Positions 28,106 through 38,664 are shown, counted from the stretch's first letter. The stretch: DNA of 64,000 nucleotides from Butyricimonas faecalis (GCF_003991565.1 NZ_CP032819.1:2976001-3040000); one strand, 5' to 3'. Numbers and translations are program-made. The notes: generated from the letters alone by a model not told the origin.

Positions 28106-29524
28106 TCAATTCCCCATCACCTCTTCGATAATTCCAATAATTTCCGTGTTATCAGATATCCCGCTGAATTTTTCTGCTCCGACACCAATTGCATAGACAG
28201 GAACCGCTCCGGCAGAGTGACCGCCACTAGCCCACTGGATCATAGCTTTACGGTTGAGAATTTTCACTGCCAACACGGCAAGGGGATCGACTAACGCATG
28301 TTCGTTTCGTACAAGTTGATTACGATCCGAACGGATTATTTTCATACATTCCGATTCCAGAAGTTGTTCCTCTGCCGGGGATAACATAACTGTTGCTCCA
28401 AAGCCACATTCCTGCTTGAATAATTCCTGCAAATCGGGGTAAGTTAAATTCTTCCCTTTACTCTTTTTCAATTGCTTCAATTTTTGAGTCAGACCGATAA
28501 TGGAACTTTTCTGATTTGCCAATAGTTTCAAATTTAACTCGTAAGGACCGTTACCCAGCGACAATCCTCCGGTTTCATGGTCAGCAGTCACGATAATCAA
28601 TGTTTCATTCGGGTGAGCCTTGTAAAAATCAAGGGCGACTTGAATTGTTTCTGAAAAATCGACAACTTCCCGAAAAGCAGCCGCACCGTCATTCGCATGG
28701 CAAAGCCAGTCGATAACGCCACCTTCCACCATCAGAAAGAAGCCTGTCTCGTTGCGTGTGGACAAGAATTGAATTGCTTTTTCGGTAATATTCGCAAGAG
28801 TCAGATCTCCCTCCTTCCGGTCGATTGCCGCGGGCAAACTCGACGGATTGACACAATCCTTCGGTTGCACGTAAACGACTTTCCCTGCCCCGGCAGACAA
28901 TGCCTGAAAATCCTGTCGATGATCGATAATCATGTACCCCGAATCACGCAACAGGGAATAGAGATCTATCGCCGAAGAATCATGAGGAGAAAAGACTTGT
29001 TTCCATCCCGCTCCCCCGTAAAAGTCGAATCCGGCTTTAGCGGCATCTGTTCCGATCTCGTAATACATCTGCCGATCCGGTTGATGCGCGTAAAAAACAG
29101 CGGGTGTTGCATGATTGATGGCAACACTCGTGGTGACGCCCACTGCCTTTCCGGCTTGCTTTGCTTTACAGGCAATACTGTACAAAACACTACTATCCTG
29201 CCTCATCCCGATGCGCCCGTTTTGTGTTTTTGTTCCGGTGGCCAACGCGGTTCCGGCAGCAGCCGAACAAGTCACGGCATTCGTAGCGGAATAGGTTGTC
29301 ATATAATTACGAACCGGGAATGAAGTGAACGAAAGCGATTTCGTCCCGATGCGCCCTTCTAATTCTGCCAAATACATCTCCGTCCCGATCACTTGATTAA
29401 CCCCCATCCCGTCACCAATAAAATAAAACACGTATTTCGCTTTAGCCTGCTCTGTTTTACCCGCACAACCCAATAAAACAATAGAGCAAATTACACTCAG
29501 AATGATAAATCTTACATATCTCAT
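28106..29524 (-). CDS. alkaline phosphatase lipoprotein (PhoA superfamily)
   Basis: A 472-residue periplasmic or outer-membrane-anchored phosphomonoesterase with signal and lipobox FIILSVICSIVLLGC (Cys20). Metal-binding Asp38 is in FIGDGMG. The nucleophile Ser87 is in TCSAAAGTALATG, where Cys replaces the usual Asp before Ser. The metal-site motif ADHETGG and the late block WASGGHSAGAVPVYA carry the remaining zinc and magnesium ligands. The length is normal for the family. A repeat element separates it from the metalloprotease operon upstream, so it is probably transcribed separately; no Pho-box is recognised. Confidence 0.93.
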   Translation of the reverse strand: MRYVRFIILSVICSIVLLGCAGKTEQAKAKYVFYFIGDGMGVNQVIGTEMYLAELEGRIGTKSLSFTSFPVRNYMTTYSATNAVTCSAAAGTALATGTKTQNGRIGMRQDSSVLYSIACKAKQAGKAVGVTTSVAINHATPAVFYAHQPDRQMYYEIGTDAAKAGFDFYGGAGWKQVFSPHDSSAIDLYSLLRDSGYMIIDHRQDFQALSAGAGKVVYVQPKDCVNPSSLPAAIDRKEGDLTLANITEKAIQFLSTRNETGFFLMVEGGVIDWLCHANDGAAAFREVVDFSETIQVALDFYKAHPNETLIIVTADHETGGLSLGNGPYELNLKLLANQKSSIIGLTQKLKQLKKSKGKNLTYPDLQELFKQECGFGATVMLSPAEEQLLESECMKIIRSDRNQLVRNEHALVDPLAVLAVKILNRKAMIQWASGGHSAGAVPVYAIGVGAEKFSGISDNTEIIGIIEEVMGN

Positions 29525-29596
29525 GTTACCGAGGAATGTTTAAATTAAAAACTAAAAGATAAAAAAATCCCGAAGACCGACGAGTAACTAAGCGAT

Positions 29597-29690
29597 GGTA
29601 TGTCAAAACTCTATATTCCAACTCCTTCCCCCTTCGGGGTACACCCTCTATAAACAGAGGGAGAGTTGAATTACTCTCCGTCTTCGGGAA
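29597..29690. repeat. dispersed GC-rich repeat, copy D
   Basis: It begins GTATGTCAAAACTC, resembling the terminal repeat of copy A (GTGTGTCAAAA). It shares CTCTATAAACAGAGGGAG with copies A and C, and GAGAGTTGAATTACTC exactly with copy C. It lies between the last metalloprotease gene and the alkaline phosphatase gene. No right terminal repeat is visible. Confidence 0.6.
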
Positions 29691-29711
29691 TGAATAATAA
29701 CTTTTACAAAC

Positions 29712-32372
29712 TTATTTTCTCCCCAACATCTGTTGCACAGCGAACAACATAGCCTCGTAATGCGGTTTATCGGCCGCGTTTGCCGAAGCTACCCGACGTT
29801 GTAACAAGGAAGCAATTTTAGTCGCCGTTTCGTAATAGTAGGTAGCGGATTCATCAATAGCCGTCGAGCGAACCCAATTCTGCCACCCGTAGCCATACCC
29901 GAAACTGGTTTGTTTCATCAACTCAACCAGATAAGCCTTTCCTTCCCGTTGTTCAACCTCTTTCAGATCCCGGGCATATTTGTCGATCATGCCGCTTTCG
30001 TCCAACCCGTACAGGCAAATTTCCTCAATCGTGGGAGCGTAAGCAACCTCTGCCGAGATATTGGCAGTACTCACCAACCCGAGTTTATTTCCCCCGATAG
30101 AAGACACGGAGCGGGCCATCATGTCCAACAATGCTTTTTGCATAATCTTATCGCCATGGGTAAGCTTCCGGTTGCGGATAGCCGCATCCCATGCCCCGGT
30201 ATAGAAATCATCGAAAAATTCACGCAAGGTATAAGGATTTTTCTCTGCCAGATAAGACGATAACGTCACGTTCATGTATATTTTCGTCAGGATTCCGGCA
30301 ACAGAAGCATTCAACTCGGAAGAAGCTTTCGTGTTCAATTTGAATTTCGAGCAAACCTCACGATTATCCAACCAATCGTTATCCTGCAATTGTTTCATCA
30401 CCCATTTCATGGCAGCTTTCTGTTTCTCGCGAGGCACGGAACGGAAACGTTTATCCACACTGCCATCCTTGGCTTCCGTCAAATAAATACCCCCGATACA
30501 ATACACCACGTTTTGCAAATAGCGACCGTATTGCTTTACAATCTGGTTGTAAAGTTCCTGCCGATGTTCAGCCGACTCGTCATCCTGTATCCAGTTGTTC
30601 AGGTTCTTGAGGATATATTTCAAGTTTTTGATCCCGTAGTCACCTGCTTTGATCGGGTCGTCGCCCAAATCTTCTTCCAAGGCACTCGGATCATACCGGC
30701 TGGACATTTGTTGTTTCCCGTAGCGGAACAAAGGATCGCCGGCTTTCTCATCCACCCAGGACTCCAAGATCTTAGCCTCATCGAAAATAGTTCCGGCATC
30801 CGGCACGGGCGTGTATAGCCAACGAATAGCATACTCGTCATATATTCCCAAATCGGGAGGCGTCAACTTCACCCCTTTGTCTCCCGGTTGAGCCACGTAA
30901 TTGAAACGCGCGTAATCCATGATCGAGGGAGTTGTTCCATATTTTTGCGTAAACGAGGCAGAACGTAACGAATCCACCGGATAGGCAGCAGAAGCAGCCA
31001 TATTATGCATCAATCCCAGGCAATGTCCCATCTCGTGAGCCAGCACGTAAGCCATCGATTCCTCCAACACATCTTTCGGTAGCTTCTTGTTTCTCACCCG
31101 GGGATCGATTTGTGCCGTCTGCACGAAACGCCAATAGTTCAACATTTTCACGATATCATTGTAAACCAAAATGGAAGCATTCAGAATCTCCCCCGTCATC
31201 GGATCTACCCAAGAGGGACCCATCGCGTTCTGCGTACTGGAAGGCACGTAACGGATACACGAATATTTCAGGTTATCCGGATCAAAGTTCGGATCATTTG
31301 TCGGGAAATCCAACACCTGCACCACATTTTTGAAACCGATCTTCTCGAAAGCTTTGTTCCATCTCATCACACCCGTCCGGATCGGTTGTTTCCATTCCTC
31401 CGGGAACAAATTATCCAAATAAAACACGATCGGTTTCACGGGCTCTACCAACTCTCCCCGCTTGTAGGCTTCCATGTCTTTCGGTTCCAAACGCCAACGG
31501 TGTGCCAGGGAATAACGTTGCAACTGGTCGGCATCATTCGCAATATATTGTTTGTTCGTCAAGAAAATACCGATACGGGAATCCGAGATACGCGGACGCA
31601 TCCGGTCTTCCGGCAAAAGCAATAATGTACGGGTAACTTTGATTGACACGGGACGATTCTCGTAAAGGATCGTGTTCAGGTACTTGGCACTCACGTTGTA
31701 CGAGAGGGATGATTTTATAGAAACATTGTCCTCGAATGCTTTAATGCCATCTATCGCGGACAAAGATTTATTAATCGAGTTCCGGAAAGCTAGCGGGAAA
31801 GCCTCATCCACCATGGGAGTAACAGCCGCATCTCCACCCGTGAACAAAGCCGTCATCTCGAAAACCACCGCCGAACTGTCCGGGGTATAAGCCAACACTT
31901 TGTATCCCTCGATGATCGGGTTTACAAAATTCTGGTCTATCACCCGTTGCAGGCGGTCATTGTTCTTATCGTAGCTCACGTAAGAATTCACCTTACGCAT
32001 GTGCACCATGCTATCCGCCAAGGTGAAGCAGATGTGCATCGGTTCTTTCGCCTTGTAACCGTTCGTGGATACCGAGTTATCACTGGTTTGCGTGGTAGTG
32101 GAAGCCAGTAACATATCCCTTCCCATCACGGCAAGCGGCATCTCGAAATACAGTTTTCCGTCCACCTTGTGAAGCGTCATAAAACCACCCTTAGCTATCT
32201 CGTGCGATTTCCCCTTGAACAATTTCTCGTATTTACTCAACTTCTTCACGGGCGGCTTTGCCACCGTTTCCTCTTTCTTTGTCGTCTTTTTCTTCCTTTC
32301 TGAAGCATCAACTGTCAGAAAACAAGCATTCACCATAAATACAGCGATCAACAATACAATCCAATTTTTCAT
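29712..32372 (-). CDS. secreted zinc metalloprotease (DUF5117/DUF5118 type), third of three
   Basis: An 886-residue secreted protease. The start at 32372 gives MKNWIVLLIAVFMVNACFL, parallel to the signal peptides of its two paralogues; an ATG 21 nt upstream (32393) is also in frame. The order is a DUF5118-like N-terminal segment (KLSKYEKLFKGKSHEIAKGG), a DUF5117-like domain (FMTLHKVDGKLYFEMPL), then a metzincin-like catalytic domain with AHEMGHCLGLMHN (His446, Glu447, His450, His456) and the Met-turn candidate PSIMDYARFNYVAQPGDKG. It is the last gene of the operon beginning at fecR. The substrate is probably protein or peptide. Confidence 0.92.
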   Translation of the reverse strand: MKNWIVLLIAVFMVNACFLTVDASERKKKTTKKEETVAKPPVKKLSKYEKLFKGKSHEIAKGGFMTLHKVDGKLYFEMPLAVMGRDMLLASTTTQTSDNSVSTNGYKAKEPMHICFTLADSMVHMRKVNSYVSYDKNNDRLQRVIDQNFVNPIIEGYKVLAYTPDSSAVVFEMTALFTGGDAAVTPMVDEAFPLAFRNSINKSLSAIDGIKAFEDNVSIKSSLSYNVSAKYLNTILYENRPVSIKVTRTLLLLPEDRMRPRISDSRIGIFLTNKQYIANDADQLQRYSLAHRWRLEPKDMEAYKRGELVEPVKPIVFYLDNLFPEEWKQPIRTGVMRWNKAFEKIGFKNVVQVLDFPTNDPNFDPDNLKYSCIRYVPSSTQNAMGPSWVDPMTGEILNASILVYNDIVKMLNYWRFVQTAQIDPRVRNKKLPKDVLEESMAYVLAHEMGHCLGLMHNMAASAAYPVDSLRSASFTQKYGTTPSIMDYARFNYVAQPGDKGVKLTPPDLGIYDEYAIRWLYTPVPDAGTIFDEAKILESWVDEKAGDPLFRYGKQQMSSRYDPSALEEDLGDDPIKAGDYGIKNLKYILKNLNNWIQDDESAEHRQELYNQIVKQYGRYLQNVVYCIGGIYLTEAKDGSVDKRFRSVPREKQKAAMKWVMKQLQDNDWLDNREVCSKFKLNTKASSELNASVAGILTKIYMNVTLSSYLAEKNPYTLREFFDDFYTGAWDAAIRNRKLTHGDKIMQKALLDMMARSVSSIGGNKLGLVSTANISAEVAYAPTIEEICLYGLDESGMIDKYARDLKEVEQREGKAYLVELMKQTSFGYGYGWQNWVRSTAIDESATYYYETATKIASLLQRRVASANAADKPHYEAMLFAVQQMLGRK

Positions 32373-32394
32373 ATCATGTCTTATTATATTCATA

Positions 32395-35010
32395 CTATTT
32401 TCTTTCCATCAATAATTTCTCTGCCATCAACAGCATGGCCCGGTAATGGGGACGATCGACCTCTGGAGCCGTCAATACTTTCTTTTGTAACATATCCCGA
32501 CATTCCCGCACCATTTTATAAAAATAAATATCCTCGTTATTCAACACTTTACTATTGACTTCTCCCTGCCAACCGTAACCGTGCCCGAAACTCACCTGTC
32601 CGGCATCCTGCTCTGACACTTCCGACGCTCCTGTTCGCTCCATATCCCACACCTGCTCCATGATTTCTTCCGTCAAGACGCCACCTTCCAAACCATACGC
32701 CCAACTCTCGTCGGGAGTAACGGCATAAGCCTCACTTGCCGATTGCAGGCTGAATCGATTTCCCCCGACATTCGCCACGGGCATTTTGGATTTATTCAAC
32801 CACGTCCGTTGCATCAATCGATCGATGGGGGTTGATTCTCTTCCTTCCAACGCACTCGCCCAAACTTCCCGGTAAACGTCCTCCGCGAACTCGCTCATCG
32901 TGTAAGGATCATCTGCAAGATGAGAGGATAACGTGACACAAGCACCTCGACCGAACAAAGCGTTCAACACGGAGGTCCTTACCCGCCAGGAGGCCGGGAT
33001 TCCCAAACCGAAGCGATCCACCAGGTCCCGGTCGTCCAACCACGATCCTTCTCTCAACTGCCGAAGTAACCAACTCACGGAAGCCTTTTGTCTCTCCCTC
33101 GGTACCGGTTTGAACCGTTCTCCGGGAGTTCCCTCCTTCACCTCGTTCAAATAGATTCCTCCGATGTTATATAAAACATTCATCAGGTAGCACTCGTATT
33201 GTTTCGTCAGGTTCGTGTACAACTGCTTACGGTGATCCGCCGTGGCATCTCCGTCTATCCAGTTATTTATATTACCCATGATATATTTTAAATTGGCAAT
33301 CCCGTAATCCCCGGCTTTCAGGGCGTCATCTCCCAAATCCTCTTCCAGTGCCGAGGGATCATAGCGGTATTTCTCCTGTTGTCTTCCATAGCGATACATG
33401 GGATCCCCCGCTTTCTCGTCCACCCAAGCCTCCAGAATTTTCGCTTCATCCTGAATAGAAACCGCATCCGGGAACGGGGTGTACATCCATTTGATCACGT
33501 ATTCATCATAGACGCCCAAATCGGGAGGCGTTAACTTCACCCCTTTGTCTCCGGGTTGAGCCACGTAATTGAAACGCGCGTAATCCATGATCGAGGGAGT
33601 CGTTCCATATTTTTGAGTGAAAGTAGCCGAACGCAACGAATCCACCGGATACGCGCTGGACGCAGCCATATTGTGCATCAATCCCAAACAATGTCCCATC
33701 TCGTGAGCAACCACGTATTCCAGCGACTCGCCCATGATATCGTCGGGCATCTTCTTTGTCCTCACGGACGGATCAAGTTGTGCTGTCTGAAGAACACGCC
33801 AGTTATTCAACGCCCACGTCACATTATTGTAAATAAATATACCGGCATTCAGAATCTCTCCCGTCATCGGGTCTACCCAAGTAATTCCCTCGGCATTCTC
33901 GTGCGTGTAAGGAACATAGTGTACACAAGAATATTTTAAGTTAGCCGGGTCAAATTCGGGATCGTCCGTCGGGAAGTCCTTCACCTGAATGGCATTTTTA
34001 AACCCAATCTTCTCGAAAGCCTGATTCCATCTCAATATACCTTTCTTGATCGGCTCTTTCCAGTTCTCCGGGAAATCGGGATCCACGTACATCACGATCG
34101 GCTTCAAGGGCTCGGTCAACACGCCTTGCCGATAAGCTTCCGCATCTTTGGGCTCCAAACGCCAACGATGCACGTAGGAATAGGGACGAATGTCACCGCC
34201 CTCCTCCGGGATATAGCGTTTATTCGTGAGGAATGTACCTACACGGGAGTCCGAGAGCCGGGGACGCATTCTTTCCTCCGGTAACAGCATCAACGTCCGG
34301 TTTGCCTCCACGGTCACCGACACCTGTCGCAAGACGGGAAAGATCGAGTACCACACGTTCACCGTGTATAACAACGTGGAATTTATCGAAACATTATCCT
34401 TGAAAGCCTTCACCTCCCCCAAACGGGAATGAGCCGGTTTCAGGTGTCCTTGCACCTCGTACCGCCCCGTTTTCCGGGCTAAAGGAGATAACATAGCCAC
34501 ATCGCTATGCAACAGACTTGTCACGTCGAATACCACGGCGGAACTGTCTGGTGTATAAGCAAGTACCTTGTATCCGAACAAAACCGGATCACTATACCCT
34601 TGTTTGATCACCTGTTTCATCCGCCCGTTCCCGAGATTCGCCGTCATGTTCGAAGCCACCGAACACAATTGCACGGTACTGTCCTGCAACACGAAGCGCA
34701 CGTGCATCACGTTAGGCGTATACCCGCAAACCGCAGCCATATTATTACTGGTTTTTGCTACTGAAGAAGCTAACAACATCTCCCGCCCGAATACCTTCAA
34801 AGGCATCTCAAAATACAATTTTCCGTCCACTTTATGCAATGTCATAAAGTCGCTTGAAACCGTGGTACACACCTTACCTTTAAATAGTTGTTCATACTTG
34901 CCCTGCTTTTCCTCCTGTTTGTTCTTCTTCGCCTTTCTCTCGCCTCCCAGGGAACAGAATCCTGACAACAGCAAAATGAAAACCATATTCGGTATTATCC
35001 ATTTTCTCAT
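32395..35010 (-). CDS. secreted zinc metalloprotease (DUF5117/DUF5118 type), second of three
   Basis: An 871-residue paralogue with signal peptide MRKWIIPNMVFILLLSGFCS. It has the same domain order as its neighbours and the zinc motif AHEMGHCLGLMHN (His436 onward), plus PSIMDYARFNYVAQPGDKG. The region around VEKP-type motifs has diverged: the C-terminal third (SFGHGYGWQGEVNSK) is shorter in alignment to the others, and the pre-catalytic domain has its own sequence (LLHSDVAMLSPLARKTGRY). It lies 10 nt after the first protease gene and 22 nt before the third, so co-transcription is near certain. Confidence 0.92.
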   Translation of the reverse strand: MRKWIIPNMVFILLLSGFCSLGGERKAKKNKQEEKQGKYEQLFKGKVCTTVSSDFMTLHKVDGKLYFEMPLKVFGREMLLASSVAKTSNNMAAVCGYTPNVMHVRFVLQDSTVQLCSVASNMTANLGNGRMKQVIKQGYSDPVLFGYKVLAYTPDSSAVVFDVTSLLHSDVAMLSPLARKTGRYEVQGHLKPAHSRLGEVKAFKDNVSINSTLLYTVNVWYSIFPVLRQVSVTVEANRTLMLLPEERMRPRLSDSRVGTFLTNKRYIPEEGGDIRPYSYVHRWRLEPKDAEAYRQGVLTEPLKPIVMYVDPDFPENWKEPIKKGILRWNQAFEKIGFKNAIQVKDFPTDDPEFDPANLKYSCVHYVPYTHENAEGITWVDPMTGEILNAGIFIYNNVTWALNNWRVLQTAQLDPSVRTKKMPDDIMGESLEYVVAHEMGHCLGLMHNMAASSAYPVDSLRSATFTQKYGTTPSIMDYARFNYVAQPGDKGVKLTPPDLGVYDEYVIKWMYTPFPDAVSIQDEAKILEAWVDEKAGDPMYRYGRQQEKYRYDPSALEEDLGDDALKAGDYGIANLKYIMGNINNWIDGDATADHRKQLYTNLTKQYECYLMNVLYNIGGIYLNEVKEGTPGERFKPVPRERQKASVSWLLRQLREGSWLDDRDLVDRFGLGIPASWRVRTSVLNALFGRGACVTLSSHLADDPYTMSEFAEDVYREVWASALEGRESTPIDRLMQRTWLNKSKMPVANVGGNRFSLQSASEAYAVTPDESWAYGLEGGVLTEEIMEQVWDMERTGASEVSEQDAGQVSFGHGYGWQGEVNSKVLNNEDIYFYKMVRECRDMLQKKVLTAPEVDRPHYRAMLLMAEKLLMERK

Positions 35011-35020
35011 ATATCTTGTT

Positions 35021-37597
35021 TTATTTAGTTTGTGCTTGTTTACCCAACATCTGTTTCATCGCGAAAAGCATCGCCTCGTAATGCGGTAAATCCTCGGCGT
35101 CGAAGCTTTTCATTTTAGATTCCAGCAAATCCCGGATACGTAACACCATCCGATAGTAGTACGTGGCTGACTCATCGAGATTCGTGACATCGAGAGGTCG
35201 TTGCCACCCGTATCCCCCGGTCCCGAAACGCGTCAACAGCAATTCGTCCAATCCGTAACACTCCGCATCCAGTGCCGAAGGTGCGTACAATTCACGGAAC
35301 AATTCTTCCGCATCATCCCCCGTTATACCCAATCGGTTACCCCCGACCTTGCGCATCTGTTCGTTCAATTGATCCAACAGCAGGCGTTGTAAAATCATAT
35401 CTCCCGTGGTTAATTTCCTATTTTCAAGAGCACTATCCCATATACCGCAATACAGGTCATCAAAATATTCCTCCATCGAATAGGGTTCATCCGACAACGA
35501 TGCAGCCAAAGCCACACGCCGAGAAGCTGCCATCAGTTGCTTGCCGACAGCCTCCACCACCACGGGCGAGGACATTATGCCCAGAGGAAATTTCTTCAAC
35601 AAAACCTGATTATCCAACCACTCGCAGTCCCGTAATTGTTGTAACGTCCAGACTACCGCAGCCTTCTGTTTCTCCCGTTCCACGGGACGAAAACGTTCAG
35701 GCGACAAGCTTTCTTTGGCATCCGAGAGATAGATACCCCCGATATTATAGATTACATTCCGGATATAGCGATAATACTGGTTCACCATCTGTACGTACAG
35801 AGAACGCCGGGCGGTTACTTCCGGATCATCCGCAATCCATTCGTCCAAATGCGATAGTATATACTTCAAATTCTGTATGCCATAATTTCCCGCCTTCATG
35901 GCATCATCACCCAAATCTTCCTCCAAGGCGGTGGGATCGTAGCGTCCGGCGATCTGCTGCCGTCCGTAGCGGAGCATCGGATCGCTTACCATCTCGTCCA
36001 CCCAGGTTTCCAACACTTTCGCCTCTTCCCATATCGTAGACACGCCATACACGGGACGGTATAACCAGTTTATTACAAATTCATCGTACACACCCAAATC
36101 CGGAGGTGTCAATTTCACTCCCCGATCCCCGGGTTGCGCCACGTAATTGAAACGGGCGTAATCCATGATCGAAGGAGTTGTCCCGTATTTTGCCGTGAAA
36201 CTTGCCGAGCGCAAAGAGTCCACCGGATAGGAGGCAGAAGCCGACATATTATGCATCAGTCCCAAGCAATGTCCTATCTCGTGAGCGATCACGTAGGTCA
36301 GAGATTCATTCAATAACGTTTCCGGCAACTCCTTACTCACGAGCGGATCGATCTGAGCTGTCTGCACAAAACGCCAATTTCTCAACATCTGGATCACGTT
36401 GTTGTAGACCAGTACCGAGGCATTCAATATCTCCCCCGTTGTCGGGTCTACCCACGAGGGTCCCATGGCATTCGCCACGCCCGTGGGGACGTAACGCACG
36501 CAAGAATATTTCAAATTATCGGGATCAAAAGACGGATCGTCTTTCGGGAAATCCCTTACCTGCATCACGTTCTTGAAACCAATCTTCTCGAAAGCCTGGT
36601 TCCATCTTAATATTCCTTCCCGGATCGGCTGTTTCCATGCTTCCGGAAATAAAGTATCCACGTAAAAAACAATCGGTTTCACGGGTTCTGTCAATTCCCC
36701 TCTACGATAAGCCTCCTCGTCGCTCGGCTCCACCCACCAACGATTAGCGTAGGAATACCTTTCCGTGGGTACCCCCTCGTCGGAAATATATGATTTCGAC
36801 GTTAAAAATACCCCGATTCGTCTGTCCGATACCCGGGGAGTCATCTTTCTCTCGGGAAGCAAAAGCAATGATCGGGTAGCCAACACGGTTAGAGGTTGGT
36901 CGGTCACCACTCTCGCTTTGTCGTAAGTAATACTATATTTATAGACCAATTGAGATTTCACAGACATATTATCCTCAAACGCCTTTACCTCCCGGATAGA
37001 AGAAAGGTCCTTCGTCAACGATTTAGTCACCTCCATCAACCCGCTGCCTTTAGGCACGGGCGACAAAGCCGCCTCTTCATCCAGGAATATTCCCGTCATA
37101 TCGAAAACCACCGCCAGGCTATCCGGCGAATAAGCCAGAACTTTGTATTGCGCTATGACGGGATCACTGAAATTCTGTTCCATGATCCGATCTATCCGCT
37201 CCCCGGCAGATTTTGTTGCCACAACGGCATTCACTTTCCTCATCTGCACGGTACTATCCTCCAGTGTAAACCGGATATGCATCGGGGTATTCTCCTTATA
37301 CCCGTTCGTGCAGACACTATTGTCAGAGGACGCCGTCGAGGTCGCTGCCAAGAGCAACTCCCTTCCCATAAACTTTAAAGGATATTCCAAATACACTTTC
37401 CCGTCTACCCGATGCACCGTCACAAAGCCCCCTCTCGCCGTCTCGTACTTTTTTCCTTTAAATAACTTGTCATACTTGCTCGGTTCCACCGTCGCCTTCT
37501 CCGGCACCTTTTTCCTCTTCCTTCCCACCGCCTCCGCGGAAAAAGCAACCGGTAGAATCCACAGCAACGTCAGACTCCATACAATCCATTTATTCAT
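35021..37597 (-). CDS. secreted zinc metalloprotease (DUF5117/DUF5118 type), first of three
   Basis: An 858-residue paralogue; the start at 37597 gives MNKWIVWSLTLLWILPVAFS (the frame runs on to 37642 without a signal). Domain order is as in the other two. The zinc motif is AHEIGHCLGLMHN (His439, Glu440, His443, His449), with Ile in place of Met after Glu. The C-terminal part ends RFGTGGYGWQRPLDV then DLPHYEAMLFAMKQMLGKQ, closely matching the third copy. It follows the degenerate lipoprotein gene after a 128-nt gap, which may hold a secondary promoter or processing site; I see no clear -7 box there. Confidence 0.92.
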   Translation of the reverse strand: MNKWIVWSLTLLWILPVAFSAEAVGRKRKKVPEKATVEPSKYDKLFKGKKYETARGGFVTVHRVDGKVYLEYPLKFMGRELLLAATSTASSDNSVCTNGYKENTPMHIRFTLEDSTVQMRKVNAVVATKSAGERIDRIMEQNFSDPVIAQYKVLAYSPDSLAVVFDMTGIFLDEEAALSPVPKGSGLMEVTKSLTKDLSSIREVKAFEDNMSVKSQLVYKYSITYDKARVVTDQPLTVLATRSLLLLPERKMTPRVSDRRIGVFLTSKSYISDEGVPTERYSYANRWWVEPSDEEAYRRGELTEPVKPIVFYVDTLFPEAWKQPIREGILRWNQAFEKIGFKNVMQVRDFPKDDPSFDPDNLKYSCVRYVPTGVANAMGPSWVDPTTGEILNASVLVYNNVIQMLRNWRFVQTAQIDPLVSKELPETLLNESLTYVIAHEIGHCLGLMHNMSASASYPVDSLRSASFTAKYGTTPSIMDYARFNYVAQPGDRGVKLTPPDLGVYDEFVINWLYRPVYGVSTIWEEAKVLETWVDEMVSDPMLRYGRQQIAGRYDPTALEEDLGDDAMKAGNYGIQNLKYILSHLDEWIADDPEVTARRSLYVQMVNQYYRYIRNVIYNIGGIYLSDAKESLSPERFRPVEREKQKAAVVWTLQQLRDCEWLDNQVLLKKFPLGIMSSPVVVEAVGKQLMAASRRVALAASLSDEPYSMEEYFDDLYCGIWDSALENRKLTTGDMILQRLLLDQLNEQMRKVGGNRLGITGDDAEELFRELYAPSALDAECYGLDELLLTRFGTGGYGWQRPLDVTNLDESATYYYRMVLRIRDLLESKMKSFDAEDLPHYEAMLFAMKQMLGKQAQTK

Positions 37598-37725
37598 ACA
37601 TACTTCTTTTAAATTATAATAATATCCCTGTTTTACAGACAATAGAATTCCCTATCTTCAAGATGAAAGACTTAAAAAGCCCTCATCCTGAAGTAAGATC
37701 AAACACTAAAACACAGTTAATTCAG

Positions 37726-38664
37726 TTATTTCAACGCTGCTTTCAAATTTTCCATAGCCGTCTTCATCAACTCGTATTTCTTCATGACATACTCGTAAGA
37801 GCCGTACTTCGTTTCAAAAGCCTCATCGTCCTCCATCAATACCTCGGTCACATAATCCACCACATCCATACGTTCAGTTACCGTCGTTACTCGCTTACTT
37901 GCCGGAGCATATTGAGATTCCTTATTGTAAGACAAAAATCCGTATTCCTTCAAATCAGCCACATAAGGTGGTGTGGATGAAGAAGTCAAACTTAATGAAT
38001 ACAAGTTGACACTGGTCACTTCGGCACGACACACATTTAGGAAAGCCTCCAACAATGAAAAAGCGTTTTCCATGAAATAAGTCGTGTATTCCTCTGCCAC
38101 TATTTCACATGCCATTCGTTTGATTTCAGCATCAGTCATTCCGCCTATCTCCTCTACCAAACTAACACATGACGTCATCATCCCCCGGTAAGCACACTCT
38201 TCATGCAACAATGAAGCCGATGAAGCCGATGCATTCAATGTCAATTTATTCATCAACAAAAATGAACGGGGGTATAATTTAGAAGAAACCAATCTCGGTA
38301 AAACTTCATCCCGAATAAATTCAACCCCGGTTGTAATCGCTTCCCGGTCATACGACAACTCATACTTCGCGTACTCGGTTGAACTCTCGATAGAATAATT
38401 CGGGTTCAATATTTCATAATAAATAATCGGTAACCCGGCGTAGTCCGTGCCCCTATTCTGACTCCCGATCGTATCGTTATAGAATACCGGGACACCATAC
38501 GTCTGGAACACCGTATATCGTAAATGATCCAACGGATCCTCCGAGTCGGTCAACACATACCAATCTCCATCCAGATCCGACGGAGAAAGATTGTCATCAT
38601 CGCCGCAGCCAAACAGAGATAAACATCCCCATAAGCCAATAATATAGATTAATTTTGTTCTCAT
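37726..38664 (-). CDS. SusD-linked lipoprotein resembling zinc metallohydrolases but lacking HExxH
   Basis: A 312-residue lipoprotein (IIGLWGCLSLFGC, lipobox Cys20). The layout resembles the substrate-import-associated zinc metallohydrolase lipoproteins that sit beside SusCD pairs in Bacteroidota: an N-terminal LDHLRYTVFQTYGVPVFYND segment, a YPRSFLLMNKL strand, a helix with LLHEECAYRG, and a late GFLSYNKESQYAPASKRV stretch where active members have GFVSxYAxSxPxEDFAE. Here His154-Glu155 remain, but the expected second His (HExxH) is Ala158 and the third ligand region is altered. If the family assignment is right, it is a pseudoenzyme, perhaps a peptide-binding or assembly subunit. The family call is inference. 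Confidence 0.6.
   Translation of the reverse strand: MRTKLIYIIGLWGCLSLFGCGDDDNLSPSDLDGDWYVLTDSEDPLDHLRYTVFQTYGVPVFYNDTIGSQNRGTDYAGLPIIYYEILNPNYSIESSTEYAKYELSYDREAITTGVEFIRDEVLPRLVSSKLYPRSFLLMNKLTLNASASSASLLHEECAYRGMMTSCVSLVEEIGGMTDAEIKRMACEIVAEEYTTYFMENAFSLLEAFLNVCRAEVTSVNLYSLSLTSSSTPPYVADLKEYGFLSYNKESQYAPASKRVTTVTERMDVVDYVTEVLMEDDEAFETKYGSYEYVMKKYELMKTAMENLKAALK

Noticed and set aside
35272..36039. Long plus-strand ORFs opposite the zinc protease genes (also 30390-30818, 31110-31625, 33556-33939, 36202-36576)
   Set aside because: They are antisense shadows of the metalloprotease genes. The same positions open in each paralogue, as expected from shared codons.
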